DNA from: Acholeplasmataceae bacterium UBA5617
Lineage (GTDB): Bacteria; Bacillota_I; Bacilli_A; Acholeplasmatales; Acholeplasmataceae
Reading direction: 5' to 3'
DNA length: 5,423 nucleotides
Assembly (NCBI GenBank): GCA_002424575.1
Contig: DIKN01000051.1
Coordinates: 1-5,423, forward strand
Part shown: positions 1 to 5,423 of the stretch, in pieces
Layout: the number at the start of each line of letters is the position of its first letter
How positions within the stretch are numbered: the stretch's first letter is position 1
Translations under genes and position numbers: made by a program
Notes under the pieces: model-generated
The model's input: the letters and a program-made list of their open reading frames with translations, nothing else
What the model was told of the DNA's origin: nothing
Database searches by the model: none

Positions 1-1206
1 ACCCCATCGCTCGTCAATGAACTCGCTATACCGAATTACATGTTTGGTCTTTTTTTTGCTGCTATGTCTTTTGGATTGATGGTTGGGGCTCCTTTTTGGG
101 GAATACTAAGTGATCGTGGTCACCGCAAGTTATGGATTACGTTGGGATTGTCGGTTTATACAATGGCACAAATTGGTTTTGGTTATGTCGGTGAAGCGGG
201 ATGGATGGTCGCCTTTCGTCTGATCGGTGGTCTAGGGGTTGTGAGTGCGATTACCATTTTTACAGCCATCTTGGTTGAGCAAACACAAGCGAAAGACCGT
301 GCAAAATGGTTAGCTTATGTGGCAGCATCATCAACTTTAGGTGCATCACTAGGTTATTATATCGGTGGATTTCTCGTCACCAACACCGCAGCAATCACCT
401 TCTTTGGAACAGATAATCTTTCCCGTGTTTTTTTGATTCAGGCGATATCAAATGTCTTATATACGATGTTGATTATCTTCTTGCTAGGCGATGTCAATGT
501 CAGACTAACCTTTCAACAAAAACCTTCGATGATCGAAGGGATCAAATCCATTTCAAAAATTGACAAGCGCCTTCTCATCTTCTTTATTTCCGTCACTCTG
601 ATGAATATGGCGAGCACCAATTTATCTAAATATATCGATATCTATTTTATTGATTTAGGATATTCTGAAAGTGATTTAGGAACATATGTCATGATCACAG
701 GATTTGTATCCCTTGCTGCAAGCATTTTACTTGTTCGTCTTTTCTCGAGAATGAAGAAGCAATTGTTGCTCATCGCCGTGATTCATATCATCAGTGCAGG
801 CATTGTTTTTTATGTCTTTCGAGCTCAACCTTTCATCACCATGATGTATACCATTTATATGCTTTACGTCATTTTTAGAGCAATCTATGTTCCACTTGAG
901 CAAAGTTATATCGCCAAAGAAGCAAAAGAAGGATCGTATGGCAGTATCATGGGACTCAGACAATCGTTTGTATCATTAGGTATGGTTTTAGGACCTTTAT
1001 TAGGTGGATTTCTCTATGAAGCATCACCTATATGGTTATTTGATTTTAATGGTATTCTCTTTTTGCTCGGTGTGATCCTTTTATTTTTTATTATCGTTAT
1101 GGAACAAAAGAAGAAAAGACTTCTTGAAAAAGCACAACACATTGTTAATGAGCAAATGGTTGATGAGTATGCAAAGACAATGAGTGACTATGATGCAATC
1201 GATTAA
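1..1206 (+). CDS. Major facilitator superfamily transporter, 5'-truncated by the window edge
   Basis: Probable proton-coupled transporter of the cytoplasmic membrane; the substrate cannot be told from sequence (drug/metabolite efflux-like by general look). The reading frame is open from base 1, so the ATG at 40 is internal and not the start. Counting from the first visible codon (401 codons), residues 34-43 read GILSDRGHRK. This is the MFS motif A (GxLaDrxGrk) in the loop after helix 2, with His in place of the usual second Gly. About eleven hydrophobic segments follow: roughly 14-34, 45-63, 68-91, 103-125, 143-163, 191-209, 226-247, 254-273, 278-298, 316-338 and 345-367. There is a hydrophilic central loop at 164-190 and a charged cytoplasmic tail from about 368. 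This fits helices 2-12 of a 12-helix protein, so only helix 1 and the N-terminus (perhaps 40-45 residues) are missing. No internal break is seen. The gene appears separate from the serine operon downstream, since a terminator and a new promoter lie between them. Confidence 0.9.
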   Translation, partial: TPSLVNELAIPNYMFGLFFAAMSFGLMVGAPFWGILSDRGHRKLWITLGLSVYTMAQIGFGYVGEAGWMVAFRLIGGLGVVSAITIFTAILVEQTQAKDRAKWLAYVAASSTLGASLGYYIGGFLVTNTAAITFFGTDNLSRVFLIQAISNVLYTMLIIFLLGDVNVRLTFQQKPSMIEGIKSISKIDKRLLIFFISVTLMNMASTNLSKYIDIYFIDLGYSESDLGTYVMITGFVSLAASILLVRLFSRMKKQLLLIAVIHIISAGIVFYVFRAQPFITMMYTIYMLYVIFRAIYVPLEQSYIAKEAKEGSYGSIMGLRQSFVSLGMVLGPLLGGFLYEASPIWLFDFNGILFLLGVILLFFIIVMEQKKKRLLEKAQHIVNEQMVDEYAKTMSDYDAID

Positions 1207-1346
1207 ATATTTCAAAGCACTCATCCGCAAAATGATCAATCCATAGACTTGATTTTCTATATACATGTTTGGAATCACGTTCAATCTTTAACCCGGTTCG
1301 TTCTAATCACTTCATCTCTCTTTGTTCATCCCCCTTTTTAAGACAT
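1207..1346. other. Intergenic stretch after the transporter gene, no gene seen
   Basis: This is AT-rich DNA between the transporter stop codon and the terminator hairpin. A weak 5-bp hairpin (ATCAA at 1235-1239 with TTGAT at 1249-1253, 9-nt loop) is followed by TTTTC and could contribute to termination, but it is too weak to call. Frames on both strands give no protein with a ribosome binding site or a recognisable composition. It is probably the 3' untranslated region of the transporter transcript. Confidence 0.5.
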
Positions 1347-1371
1347 AAAGCAGACCTTTGGTTTGCTTTTT
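1347..1371 (+). terminator. Rho-independent terminator after the transporter gene
   Basis: AAAGCAGACC (1347-1356) pairs with GGTTTGCTTT (1360-1369) as a 10-bp stem with one G-U pair and a TTT loop. The stem runs into a T tract (1367-1371). It lies 140 nt after the transporter stop and about 75 nt before the next promoter, so it probably ends the transporter transcript. The A-rich side of the stem gives only an imperfect U tail on the other strand, so activity is best supported for + strand transcription. Confidence 0.75.
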
Positions 1372-1374
1372 ACT

Positions 1375-1410
1375 ATGTAAAAGATGAAACTTTTTCATGT
1401 AAAAATGAAA
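1375..1410 (+). repeat. Short imperfect direct repeat upstream of the serine operon promoter
   Basis: ATGTAAAAGATGAAA (1375-1389) recurs as ATGTAAAAATGAAA (1397-1410), one base shorter, with starts 22 bp apart, about two helical turns. The region also contains ATGAAA-CTT-TTTCAT (1384-1398), a 6-bp inverted repeat. The position, 35-70 bp upstream of the -35 box, would suit a regulator site or an A-tract-like upstream element. In AT-rich DNA it may equally be chance. Confidence 0.3.
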
Positions 1411-1444
1411 ATGATGGTTCATGATGTGAATTGATGGGATAACC

Positions 1445-1473
1445 TTGTAATAAAAGCGCTTACATGTTACAAT
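1445..1473 (+). promoter_or_regulatory. Sigma-A type promoter of the DUF1015-serC-serA operon
   Basis: A -35 box TTGTAA (1445-1450; 4 of 6 against TTGACA) is followed by exactly 17 bp and the -10 box TACAAT (1468-1473; 5 of 6 against TATAAT). The TG at 1465-1466, one base before the -10 box, makes it an extended -10 promoter. Transcription would begin near 1480, leaving a leader of about 138 nt before the preferred start codon at 1618. It is the only convincing promoter I see upstream of the three serine-operon genes. Confidence 0.7.
1450..1465 (+). promoter_or_regulatory. cre-like operator (CcpA-type) within the promoter spacer
   Basis: ATAAAAGCGCTTACAT matches the catabolite-responsive element consensus WTGNAARCGNWWWCAW at every position except A for G at the third base. 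It falls in the spacer between the -35 and -10 boxes, where a bound CcpA-type regulator would be expected to block transcription. This follows from the known behaviour of cre sites in Bacillota. That this organism has CcpA, and that serine synthesis is under carbon control here, is inference. Confidence 0.5.
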
Positions 1474-1479
1474 GAAATT

Positions 1480-1617
1480 GAAAATAACGATGGATAACCA
1501 AGGGCTTTTTTTATGGTCATTGGATATCGTGAGGTCATGCATGACGCATTGGATACAACATATACAACACAATCAAACAAGGACCTAAATCTCTCGAAAG
1601 GAAATGGAGACTGTTTT
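1480..1617 (+). other. Probable 5' leader of the serine operon mRNA
   Basis: This is the stretch between the inferred transcription start and the preferred DUF1015 start codon. It holds an unassigned 32-codon open frame, ATG 1490 to TAA 1588, without a good ribosome binding site. It also has a T7 run (1506-1512), the perfect 12-bp palindrome GTCATGCATGAC (1534-1545), and an alternative in-frame ATG at 1513 preceded by AAGGG (1500-1504). I see no T-box motif, no known riboswitch core, and no stable hairpin before the T7 run that would make it a classical attenuator. Confidence 0.45.
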
Positions 1618-2844
1618 ATGACGCTTAAGTTTAAACATCAACCGATTGTTGCTCCTGATTTCTTACTTCCCAGAAAAGGTATTGACCTTTCAAAATGGGC
1701 GGTCGTAGCTTGTGATCAATTCACGAGTTCACCCGAATATTGGCACGAACTTATCTCATATATCGATGATGAACCCTCGACTTATCGTATGATATTGCCT
1801 GAAGTTTACCTCGAATCCATGAAAGAGTCGACCATCACTCAAATTCAAGAAGCGATGTATGATTATCTTTCGGATGGTACCTTGCAATCCATAGGTTCTT
1901 CATTCATGTTGATTGAACGGACCACCCATCTTAATCGTCGTCGTTTAGGTTTGATGGTTGCCATTGATCTGGAGTCATACGATTATCAAGAGGGAAGTAA
2001 ACCATTAATTCGAACAACCGAAAAAACCATTGTCGAACGCATTCCACCACGTGTAAAAATTCGCAAGGATGCACCACTCGAATTATCTCATGTCATGCTC
2101 TTGATGAATGATGACAAAAAACGGATTATTGAGCGTCTTTATGAAAACAGAAAAACACTGAAAAAGCGTTATGACTTTGTCTTAAACATGATGGGAGGAC
2201 ATCTCAGAGGGTATCAGATTTTTGACACTGAGCCTATCATCCAAGAATTTTACACCTTGATTGAAGACGAATCTGATCCCATCTTATTCGTTGTTGGCGA
2301 TGGCAATCACAGTTTAGCCACTGCAAAAGCCCATTGGGAAAACATCAAAAAGGGATTAACACTGCTTCAGCAGCATGATCATCCTGCGCGCTATGCGATG
2401 GTTGAAATCGTCAATATCTACGACCCAGGTCTTGATTTTGAGGGCATTCATCGCGTACTGTTCAATGTTGAACCTGATTTTCTCATTGACTTATTCCATG
2501 CTGTCGATAAAGATGCTGAGTCATGGGTATATACCAAAGAGATTGGATCTGAACCGTTCTACATTCCAAAAAGCACAGCAGATGCTTATGAACAAATACA
2601 AGGTTTTATCGATCATTATTTAGCACATCATCCTAAAACAACGATTGATTACATTCATGGAGACGATGAACTGATACGTATTTGCAAACAAAATCCCAAT
2701 GCAGTAGGCATTCATATGCCTGCTCTAGAAAAAAAGGATTTATTTCCTTTCATTCAAACAGGAAAAGTGTTACCGAGAAAGTCATTTTCTATGGGCAGTG
2801 CAACTGCAAAACGCTATTACCTAGAAGCCAGAAGAATTCGATAA
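1618..2844 (+). CDS. DUF1015-family protein, first gene of the serine operon
   Basis: A 408-residue soluble protein of the DUF1015 (COG4198-like) family, whose biochemical role is not firmly known to me. The family has been linked to ParB/sulfiredoxin-like folds, and that fold group includes free-serine kinases. Landmarks are APDFLLP (12-18), WAVVACDQFTSSPEYW (27-42), a GDGNHSLATAK motif (227-237) that is probably the functional centre, and a C-terminal LPRKSFSMGSATAKRYY block (385-401). Length is near what I expect for the family and no signal peptide or membrane helix is seen. I chose ATG 1618 because GGAG (1606-1609) lies 8 nt upstream and the family motifs then begin within about 10 residues. 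The in-frame ATG at 1513 would add 35 unconserved-looking residues, though AAGGG (1500-1504) precedes it. It ends 18 nt before serC, so co-transcription is likely. Family call is firm; function is not. Confidence 0.88.
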   Translation: MTLKFKHQPIVAPDFLLPRKGIDLSKWAVVACDQFTSSPEYWHELISYIDDEPSTYRMILPEVYLESMKESTITQIQEAMYDYLSDGTLQSIGSSFMLIERTTHLNRRRLGLMVAIDLESYDYQEGSKPLIRTTEKTIVERIPPRVKIRKDAPLELSHVMLLMNDDKKRIIERLYENRKTLKKRYDFVLNMMGGHLRGYQIFDTEPIIQEFYTLIEDESDPILFVVGDGNHSLATAKAHWENIKKGLTLLQQHDHPARYAMVEIVNIYDPGLDFEGIHRVLFNVEPDFLIDLFHAVDKDAESWVYTKEIGSEPFYIPKSTADAYEQIQGFIDHYLAHHPKTTIDYIHGDDELIRICKQNPNAVGIHMPALEKKDLFPFIQTGKVLPRKSFSMGSATAKRYYLEARRIR

Positions 2845-2862
2845 AGATAAAGGAGAAAAAAG

Positions 2863-3945
2863 ATGAAACGAATTTACAACTTTTCAGCAGGTCCTGCTAT
2901 ATTACCTGTTGAAGTGCTGCAAGAAGCAGCGAATGAAATGATGGATTATCAAAACAGTGGTATGTCTGTCATGGAAATGAGCCATCGTTCCAAGATTTAT
3001 CAACAGATTATTGACGATGCAGAAAAAGACCTACGCGATATCCTTCACATCCCATCCAACTATAAAGTCCTATTCTTACAGGGTGGGGCAACACTTCAGT
3101 TTTCAATGATTCCCATGAATTTGATGAAACATGGCAAAGCAGATTACATCATTACGGGTCATTGGGCAAAAAAAGCAGCTGAAGAAGCCGAAAAATTCGG
3201 ACATGTTAACATCGTTGCAAGTTCTCAAGATAAGATGTTTTCCTATATTCCTGATGTTTCAAATCTACCGATCTCTGATGATGCTGATTATGTCTTTATG
3301 TGCGATAACAACACCATTTATGGGACAAAATATCATACATTACCAAACACAAAAGGAAAAGTCTTAGTTTCTGATGCATCTTCATGCTTCTTATCTGAAC
3401 CAATCGACGTCACCAAATATGGTGTCATTTTTGCAGGAGCTCAAAAAAATGTGGGTCCTGCAGGGACTGTCATTGTGATCATCCGCGAGGATTTGATACG
3501 AAAAGATATTGATCCCAAGACGCCGATTATGCTTCGTTACGACATCCATGCAGAAAATGGTTCGATGTATAACACACCTCCGACATATGGTATTTATCTC
3601 TGTGGTAAAGTTTTCAAGTGGCTGAAACAAAAGGGTGGTCTTGAAGCCATTCATCAAATCAATATCACCAAAGCAAATATTCTTTATCATTATCTCGATT
3701 CCAGCAAAATGTTTTACGGTACTGTTGAGAAAAAATCACGTTCATTGATGAACGTATGTTTCAAATCGACATCTGAAGCATTAGACGAGTTGTTTATCAA
3801 AGAAGCTAAAGCGATGGGTTTTGATAACCTTAAAGGTCATCGTACAACTGGTGGTATGCGCGCATCCATCTACAATGCGATGCCTATTGAAGGTGTACAA
3901 GCTTTGGTTGACTTCATGAGAGATTTTGAAAAGAGAAATGGGTGA
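2863..3945 (+). CDS. serC: Phosphoserine aminotransferase SerC
   Basis: A cytosolic PLP enzyme converting 3-phosphohydroxypyruvate plus glutamate to 3-phosphoserine plus 2-oxoglutarate, step two of serine synthesis. In many bacteria it also serves vitamin B6 synthesis. The protein has 360 residues, the usual length. It opens with YNFSAGPAILP (5-15). SHR (40-42) supplies the substrate-binding Arg42, and GHW (99-101) places Trp101 to stack on PLP. DNNTIYGT spans 149-156. Asp171 in DASS should bind the pyridine nitrogen, and Lys195 in AGAQKNVGPAG forms the Schiff base. HRTTGGMR (326-333) supplies His326, Arg327 and Arg333 for the substrate phosphate and carboxylate. Roles are assigned by family homology with the E. 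coli enzyme. All key residues are present, so it should be active. AGGAG (2851-2855) lies 7 nt before the ATG. It sits 18 nt after the DUF1015 gene and 4 nt before serA. Confidence 0.97.
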   Translation: MKRIYNFSAGPAILPVEVLQEAANEMMDYQNSGMSVMEMSHRSKIYQQIIDDAEKDLRDILHIPSNYKVLFLQGGATLQFSMIPMNLMKHGKADYIITGHWAKKAAEEAEKFGHVNIVASSQDKMFSYIPDVSNLPISDDADYVFMCDNNTIYGTKYHTLPNTKGKVLVSDASSCFLSEPIDVTKYGVIFAGAQKNVGPAGTVIVIIREDLIRKDIDPKTPIMLRYDIHAENGSMYNTPPTYGIYLCGKVFKWLKQKGGLEAIHQINITKANILYHYLDSSKMFYGTVEKKSRSLMNVCFKSTSEALDELFIKEAKAMGFDNLKGHRTTGGMRASIYNAMPIEGVQALVDFMRDFEKRNG

Positions 3946-3949
3946 AGAC

Positions 3950-5095
3950 ATGCGCATTCATTGTTTAAATAGCATATCAAAAGTTGGACTACATGAATTA
4001 CCTCAAGATTTTATCTTGACACAAACACTTGATGATGCAGATGCTGTTCTTGTGCGCAGTGCTGTCATGCATGACATGATGATTCCGAAGTCATTAAAAG
4101 CAGTCGCACGTGCTGGTGCTGGTGTGAATAACATCCCTCTTGATGCGTATGCGAAACAAGGTATTGTGTGTTTTAATACACCGGGGGCTAATGCCAATGC
4201 CGTTAAAGAACTGATTATTGCAGGCATGCTGTTAGCATCTCGTGATATCATCGGGGGTGCAAACTGGATTCAAGCCAATAAGCAAGATCCTGAGATTGCA
4301 AAGACTGTTGAAAAAGCGAAGAATCAATTTGGTGGGACAGAAATTAAGGGTAAAACCATCGGTATCGTAGGTCTTGGTGCGATTGGGATGCAACTGGCAA
4401 AATCATGTGCATCTTTGGGTATGAAAATTATCGGGTATGAACGATTTGTATCACGGATTGATCGTTTGGAAATGCCTGAGGGGATGGTTTTGGCTTCGCA
4501 AGTTGAAGAACTCTATCCTGTTTGTGATTTCATCAGTTTAAACGTTCCCTTAAATAATGAAACCAAATATATGATTGATCAAAAAGCTTTGGATAAAATG
4601 AAAGATGGTATCATCATCCTCAATTTTGCGCGCGATCAACTCATCTGCGATCAAGATATAAAAGTTGCCCTCGAAAACAATAAAGTGCGTTGCTACGTCA
4701 CCGATTTTCCAAACACCGAAACAGCAAACATGAAAGGTGTGCTTGCAATTCCTCATTTAGGAGCATCGACCGAAGAAGCGGAAGACAACTGTGCAGTCAT
4801 GGCAGTTCATCAACTTGTTGACTTTTTCAAACAGGGTAATATCAAAAACTCTGTCAATTTTCCAGATGCAACATTGGGGATCAAAAAACATCCACGCATC
4901 ACTTTACTGGGTGAAGTAAGTCTTGATCCCTCTAAGATCATCGATTTAATTGGACAACAACGCATCATGCAATCGATGATTCAAACCAATGGGAAATACA
5001 CCACGATGATCTATGATCTCGCAAAACCACTTGATGATAAAATGAATCAAGCACTCCAGTCAGTCCCTGGTTTGTTACGCATTCATCACACATAA
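3950..5095 (+). CDS. serA: D-3-phosphoglycerate dehydrogenase SerA, short form with divergent ACT-like tail
   Basis: Oxidises 3-phosphoglycerate to 3-phosphohydroxypyruvate with NAD, the first step of serine synthesis. The 381 residues form a D-2-hydroxyacid dehydrogenase core. It includes a substrate loop near ARAGAGVNNIP (53-63), NTPGANANAVKEL (76-88), the dinucleotide-binding GLGAIG (141-146) and an acidic Glu164 where the NAD ribose is usually held. Arg228 in NFARD and His269 in PHLGAST are the expected catalytic pair; Glu257 may be the relay acid but I cannot confirm it. Residues about 316-381 resemble an ACT domain but lack the usual NxxG-type serine-binding signature. ATG 3950 is preferred because GGGTG (3940-3944) precedes it by 5 nt, the N-terminus then matches the family, and it leaves a 4-nt gap after serC. 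In-frame TTG 3926 and ATG 3938 would overlap serC and have poorer binding sites. Expression is probably coupled to serC translation. Confidence 0.95.
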   Translation: MRIHCLNSISKVGLHELPQDFILTQTLDDADAVLVRSAVMHDMMIPKSLKAVARAGAGVNNIPLDAYAKQGIVCFNTPGANANAVKELIIAGMLLASRDIIGGANWIQANKQDPEIAKTVEKAKNQFGGTEIKGKTIGIVGLGAIGMQLAKSCASLGMKIIGYERFVSRIDRLEMPEGMVLASQVEELYPVCDFISLNVPLNNETKYMIDQKALDKMKDGIIILNFARDQLICDQDIKVALENNKVRCYVTDFPNTETANMKGVLAIPHLGASTEEAEDNCAVMAVHQLVDFFKQGNIKNSVNFPDATLGIKKHPRITLLGEVSLDPSKIIDLIGQQRIMQSMIQTNGKYTTMIYDLAKPLDDKMNQALQSVPGLLRIHHT

Positions 5096-5098
5096 TCG

Positions 5099-5131
5099 AA
5101 ATCCACGGCAATCAAACAGCCGTGGATTTTT
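5099..5131 (+). terminator. Strong Rho-independent terminator of the serine operon
   Basis: AAATCCACGGC (5099-5109) and GCCGTGGATTT (5119-5129) form a perfect 11-bp stem with a 9-nt loop (5110-5118) and a T tract (5127-5131). It starts 4 nt after the serA stop codon, so it closes the operon. The A-rich 5' side gives little U tail on the other strand, so it is mainly a + strand terminator. Confidence 0.92.
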
Positions 5132-5159
5132 AAGAAATTTGGATATTTCGATGTATAAT
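5130..5159 (+). promoter_or_regulatory. Promoter of the downstream small membrane protein gene
   Basis: A consensus -10 box TATAAT (5154-5159) lies about 25 bp before the start codon. The -35 is weak: TTAAGA (5130-5135; 4 of 6 against TTGACA) with an 18-bp spacer is the best fit, overlapping the end of the serA terminator. A GAAAT/ATTTC inverted repeat (5134-5138 and 5145-5149) lies in the spacer and might be an operator. Transcription would start near 5166, giving a short leader of about 20 nt. Confidence 0.6.
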
Positions 5160-5184
5160 AGACATAATTAAGTGAGGAATTTGC

Positions 5185-5423
5185 ATGAAACTCTTTCTTT
5201 TTCCAAAAGGTCATCGTGCGAGACAAGCCGCATATCTGATTCTTATCAGCTTTTTATTTCTCATGCTTTTTTATGTCGTAGATGATTTTCTTCTCCACGG
5301 TGAAGCGGCTGGATTTATGCTCGTTCTTTTGAATGTTTTGGTCATTTTCTCATGGTTATTCGCACTATGTGGGACGATTGTTGGTCTTGTTTCCATCTAT
5401 AAAACCAAAGAGTTTTCTTTTTT
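5185..5423 (+). CDS. Small putative membrane protein, 3'-truncated by the window edge
   Basis: I do not recognise this family. The frame opens at ATG 5185 and has no stop before the window ends, giving 79 visible codons. GAGG (5174-5177) lies 7 nt before the ATG, and a TATAAT promoter lies just upstream, so the start is well supported. The N-terminus is short and basic (KGHRARQ, 8-14), followed by a hydrophobic helix at about 15-32, an acidic turn DDFLLHGE (33-40) and a second helix at about 43-72 ending in YKTKE (72-76). The basic N-terminus suggests it stays in the cytoplasm, with the first helix as an uncleaved signal anchor and the acidic turn outside. It is not part of the serine operon, because a strong terminator and its own promoter separate them. 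Function is unknown. Confidence 0.75.
   Translation, partial: MKLFLFPKGHRARQAAYLILISFLFLMLFYVVDDFLLHGEAAGFMLVLLNVLVIFSWLFALCGTIVGLVSIYKTKEFSF

Noticed and set aside
40..42. ATG at 40 as the transporter start codon.
   Set aside because: The frame is open to base 1 and the preceding residues fit the loop between helices 1 and 2. Starting at 40 would remove helix 1 of a 12-helix protein, and no ribosome binding site precedes it.
727..963. A 78-codon open frame on the - strand inside the transporter gene.
   Set aside because: It is antisense to helices 8-11 of an intact MFS protein, with hydrophilic low-complexity content and no start signals.
1235..1253. Hairpin ATCAA/TTGAT followed by TTTTC as a transporter terminator.
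   Set aside because: It has only 5 bp, mostly A-T, with a 9-nt loop. The hairpin at 1347-1369 is far stronger.
1312..1572. An 86-codon open frame on the - strand across the intergenic region, starting MCCICCIQC.
   Set aside because: It begins with TTG without a ribosome binding site, has no recognisable domain, runs through the + strand terminator and promoter, and its composition (Cys, His and Lys patches) fits AT-rich noise.
1480..1617. A T-box or metabolite riboswitch in the serine operon leader.
   Set aside because: No T-box core sequence, no recognisable riboswitch core and no terminator hairpin before the T7 run were found by eye.
2375..2623. A second + strand frame of 82 codons inside the DUF1015 gene, with others at 2682-2912 and 3131-3367.
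   Set aside because: These are alternate-frame readings of strongly conserved genes and lack their own ribosome binding sites or protein-like patterns.
3391..3690. A 99-codon open frame on the - strand.
   Set aside because: It lies wholly inside serC, whose catalytic residues are all intact in the + frame. It shows no start signals and no family resemblance.
4003..4251. An 82-codon open frame on the - strand.
   Set aside because: It is antisense to the conserved substrate-binding part of serA and is rich in Ala, Thr and Ser simply from reversed codons. No ribosome binding site is seen.
5097..5150. Alternative pairing of CGAAAT (5097-5102) with ATTTCG (5145-5150) as an anti-terminator for the serA terminator.
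   Set aside because: Six A-T-rich pairs cannot compete with the perfect 11-bp GC-containing stem they would disrupt, and the next gene already has its own promoter.

Overview
The window looks like an ordinary chromosomal segment from a low-to-moderate GC Gram-positive bacterium (Bacillota). Supporting signs are AT-leaning codon use, strong purine-rich Shine-Dalgarno sequences (AGGAG, GGAG), U-tailed intrinsic terminators, sigma-A type promoters and a cre-like operator. TGG encodes Trp throughout and TGA ends serC, so the code is the standard one and not the mycoplasma code. An Erysipelotrichia-like source is my guess from the general look of the proteins and is not proven.

Layout, all genes on the + strand. 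(1) Bases 1-1206 hold the 3' part of a major facilitator superfamily transporter that has lost its start and first membrane helix to the window edge. (2) Bases 1207-1617 are non-coding: a probable intrinsic terminator (1347-1371), a short direct repeat, a well-formed promoter (1445-1473) with a cre-like site in its spacer, and an approximately 138-nt leader. (3) Bases 1618-5095 are a tight three-gene operon: a DUF1015-family protein, serC (phosphoserine aminotransferase) and serA (3-phosphoglycerate dehydrogenase), with gaps of 18 and 4 nt, closed by a strong terminator (5099-5131). (4) A new promoter (5154-5159) precedes the start of a small membrane protein that runs off the right edge.

SerA oxidises 3-phosphoglycerate to 3-phosphohydroxypyruvate, and SerC transaminates that to 3-phosphoserine. 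The last pathway step (phosphoserine to serine, normally SerB) is not in the window. The DUF1015 gene sits first in the operon and belongs to a family of uncertain function that recurs beside serC/serA. A role in handling free serine or phosphoserine is therefore the most interesting idea here, but it is inference. The SerA C-terminus looks like an ACT domain with altered ligand-binding positions, so feedback by serine may be weakened or changed. I see no mobile element, CRISPR array, tRNA or rRNA, and no clear novel system.
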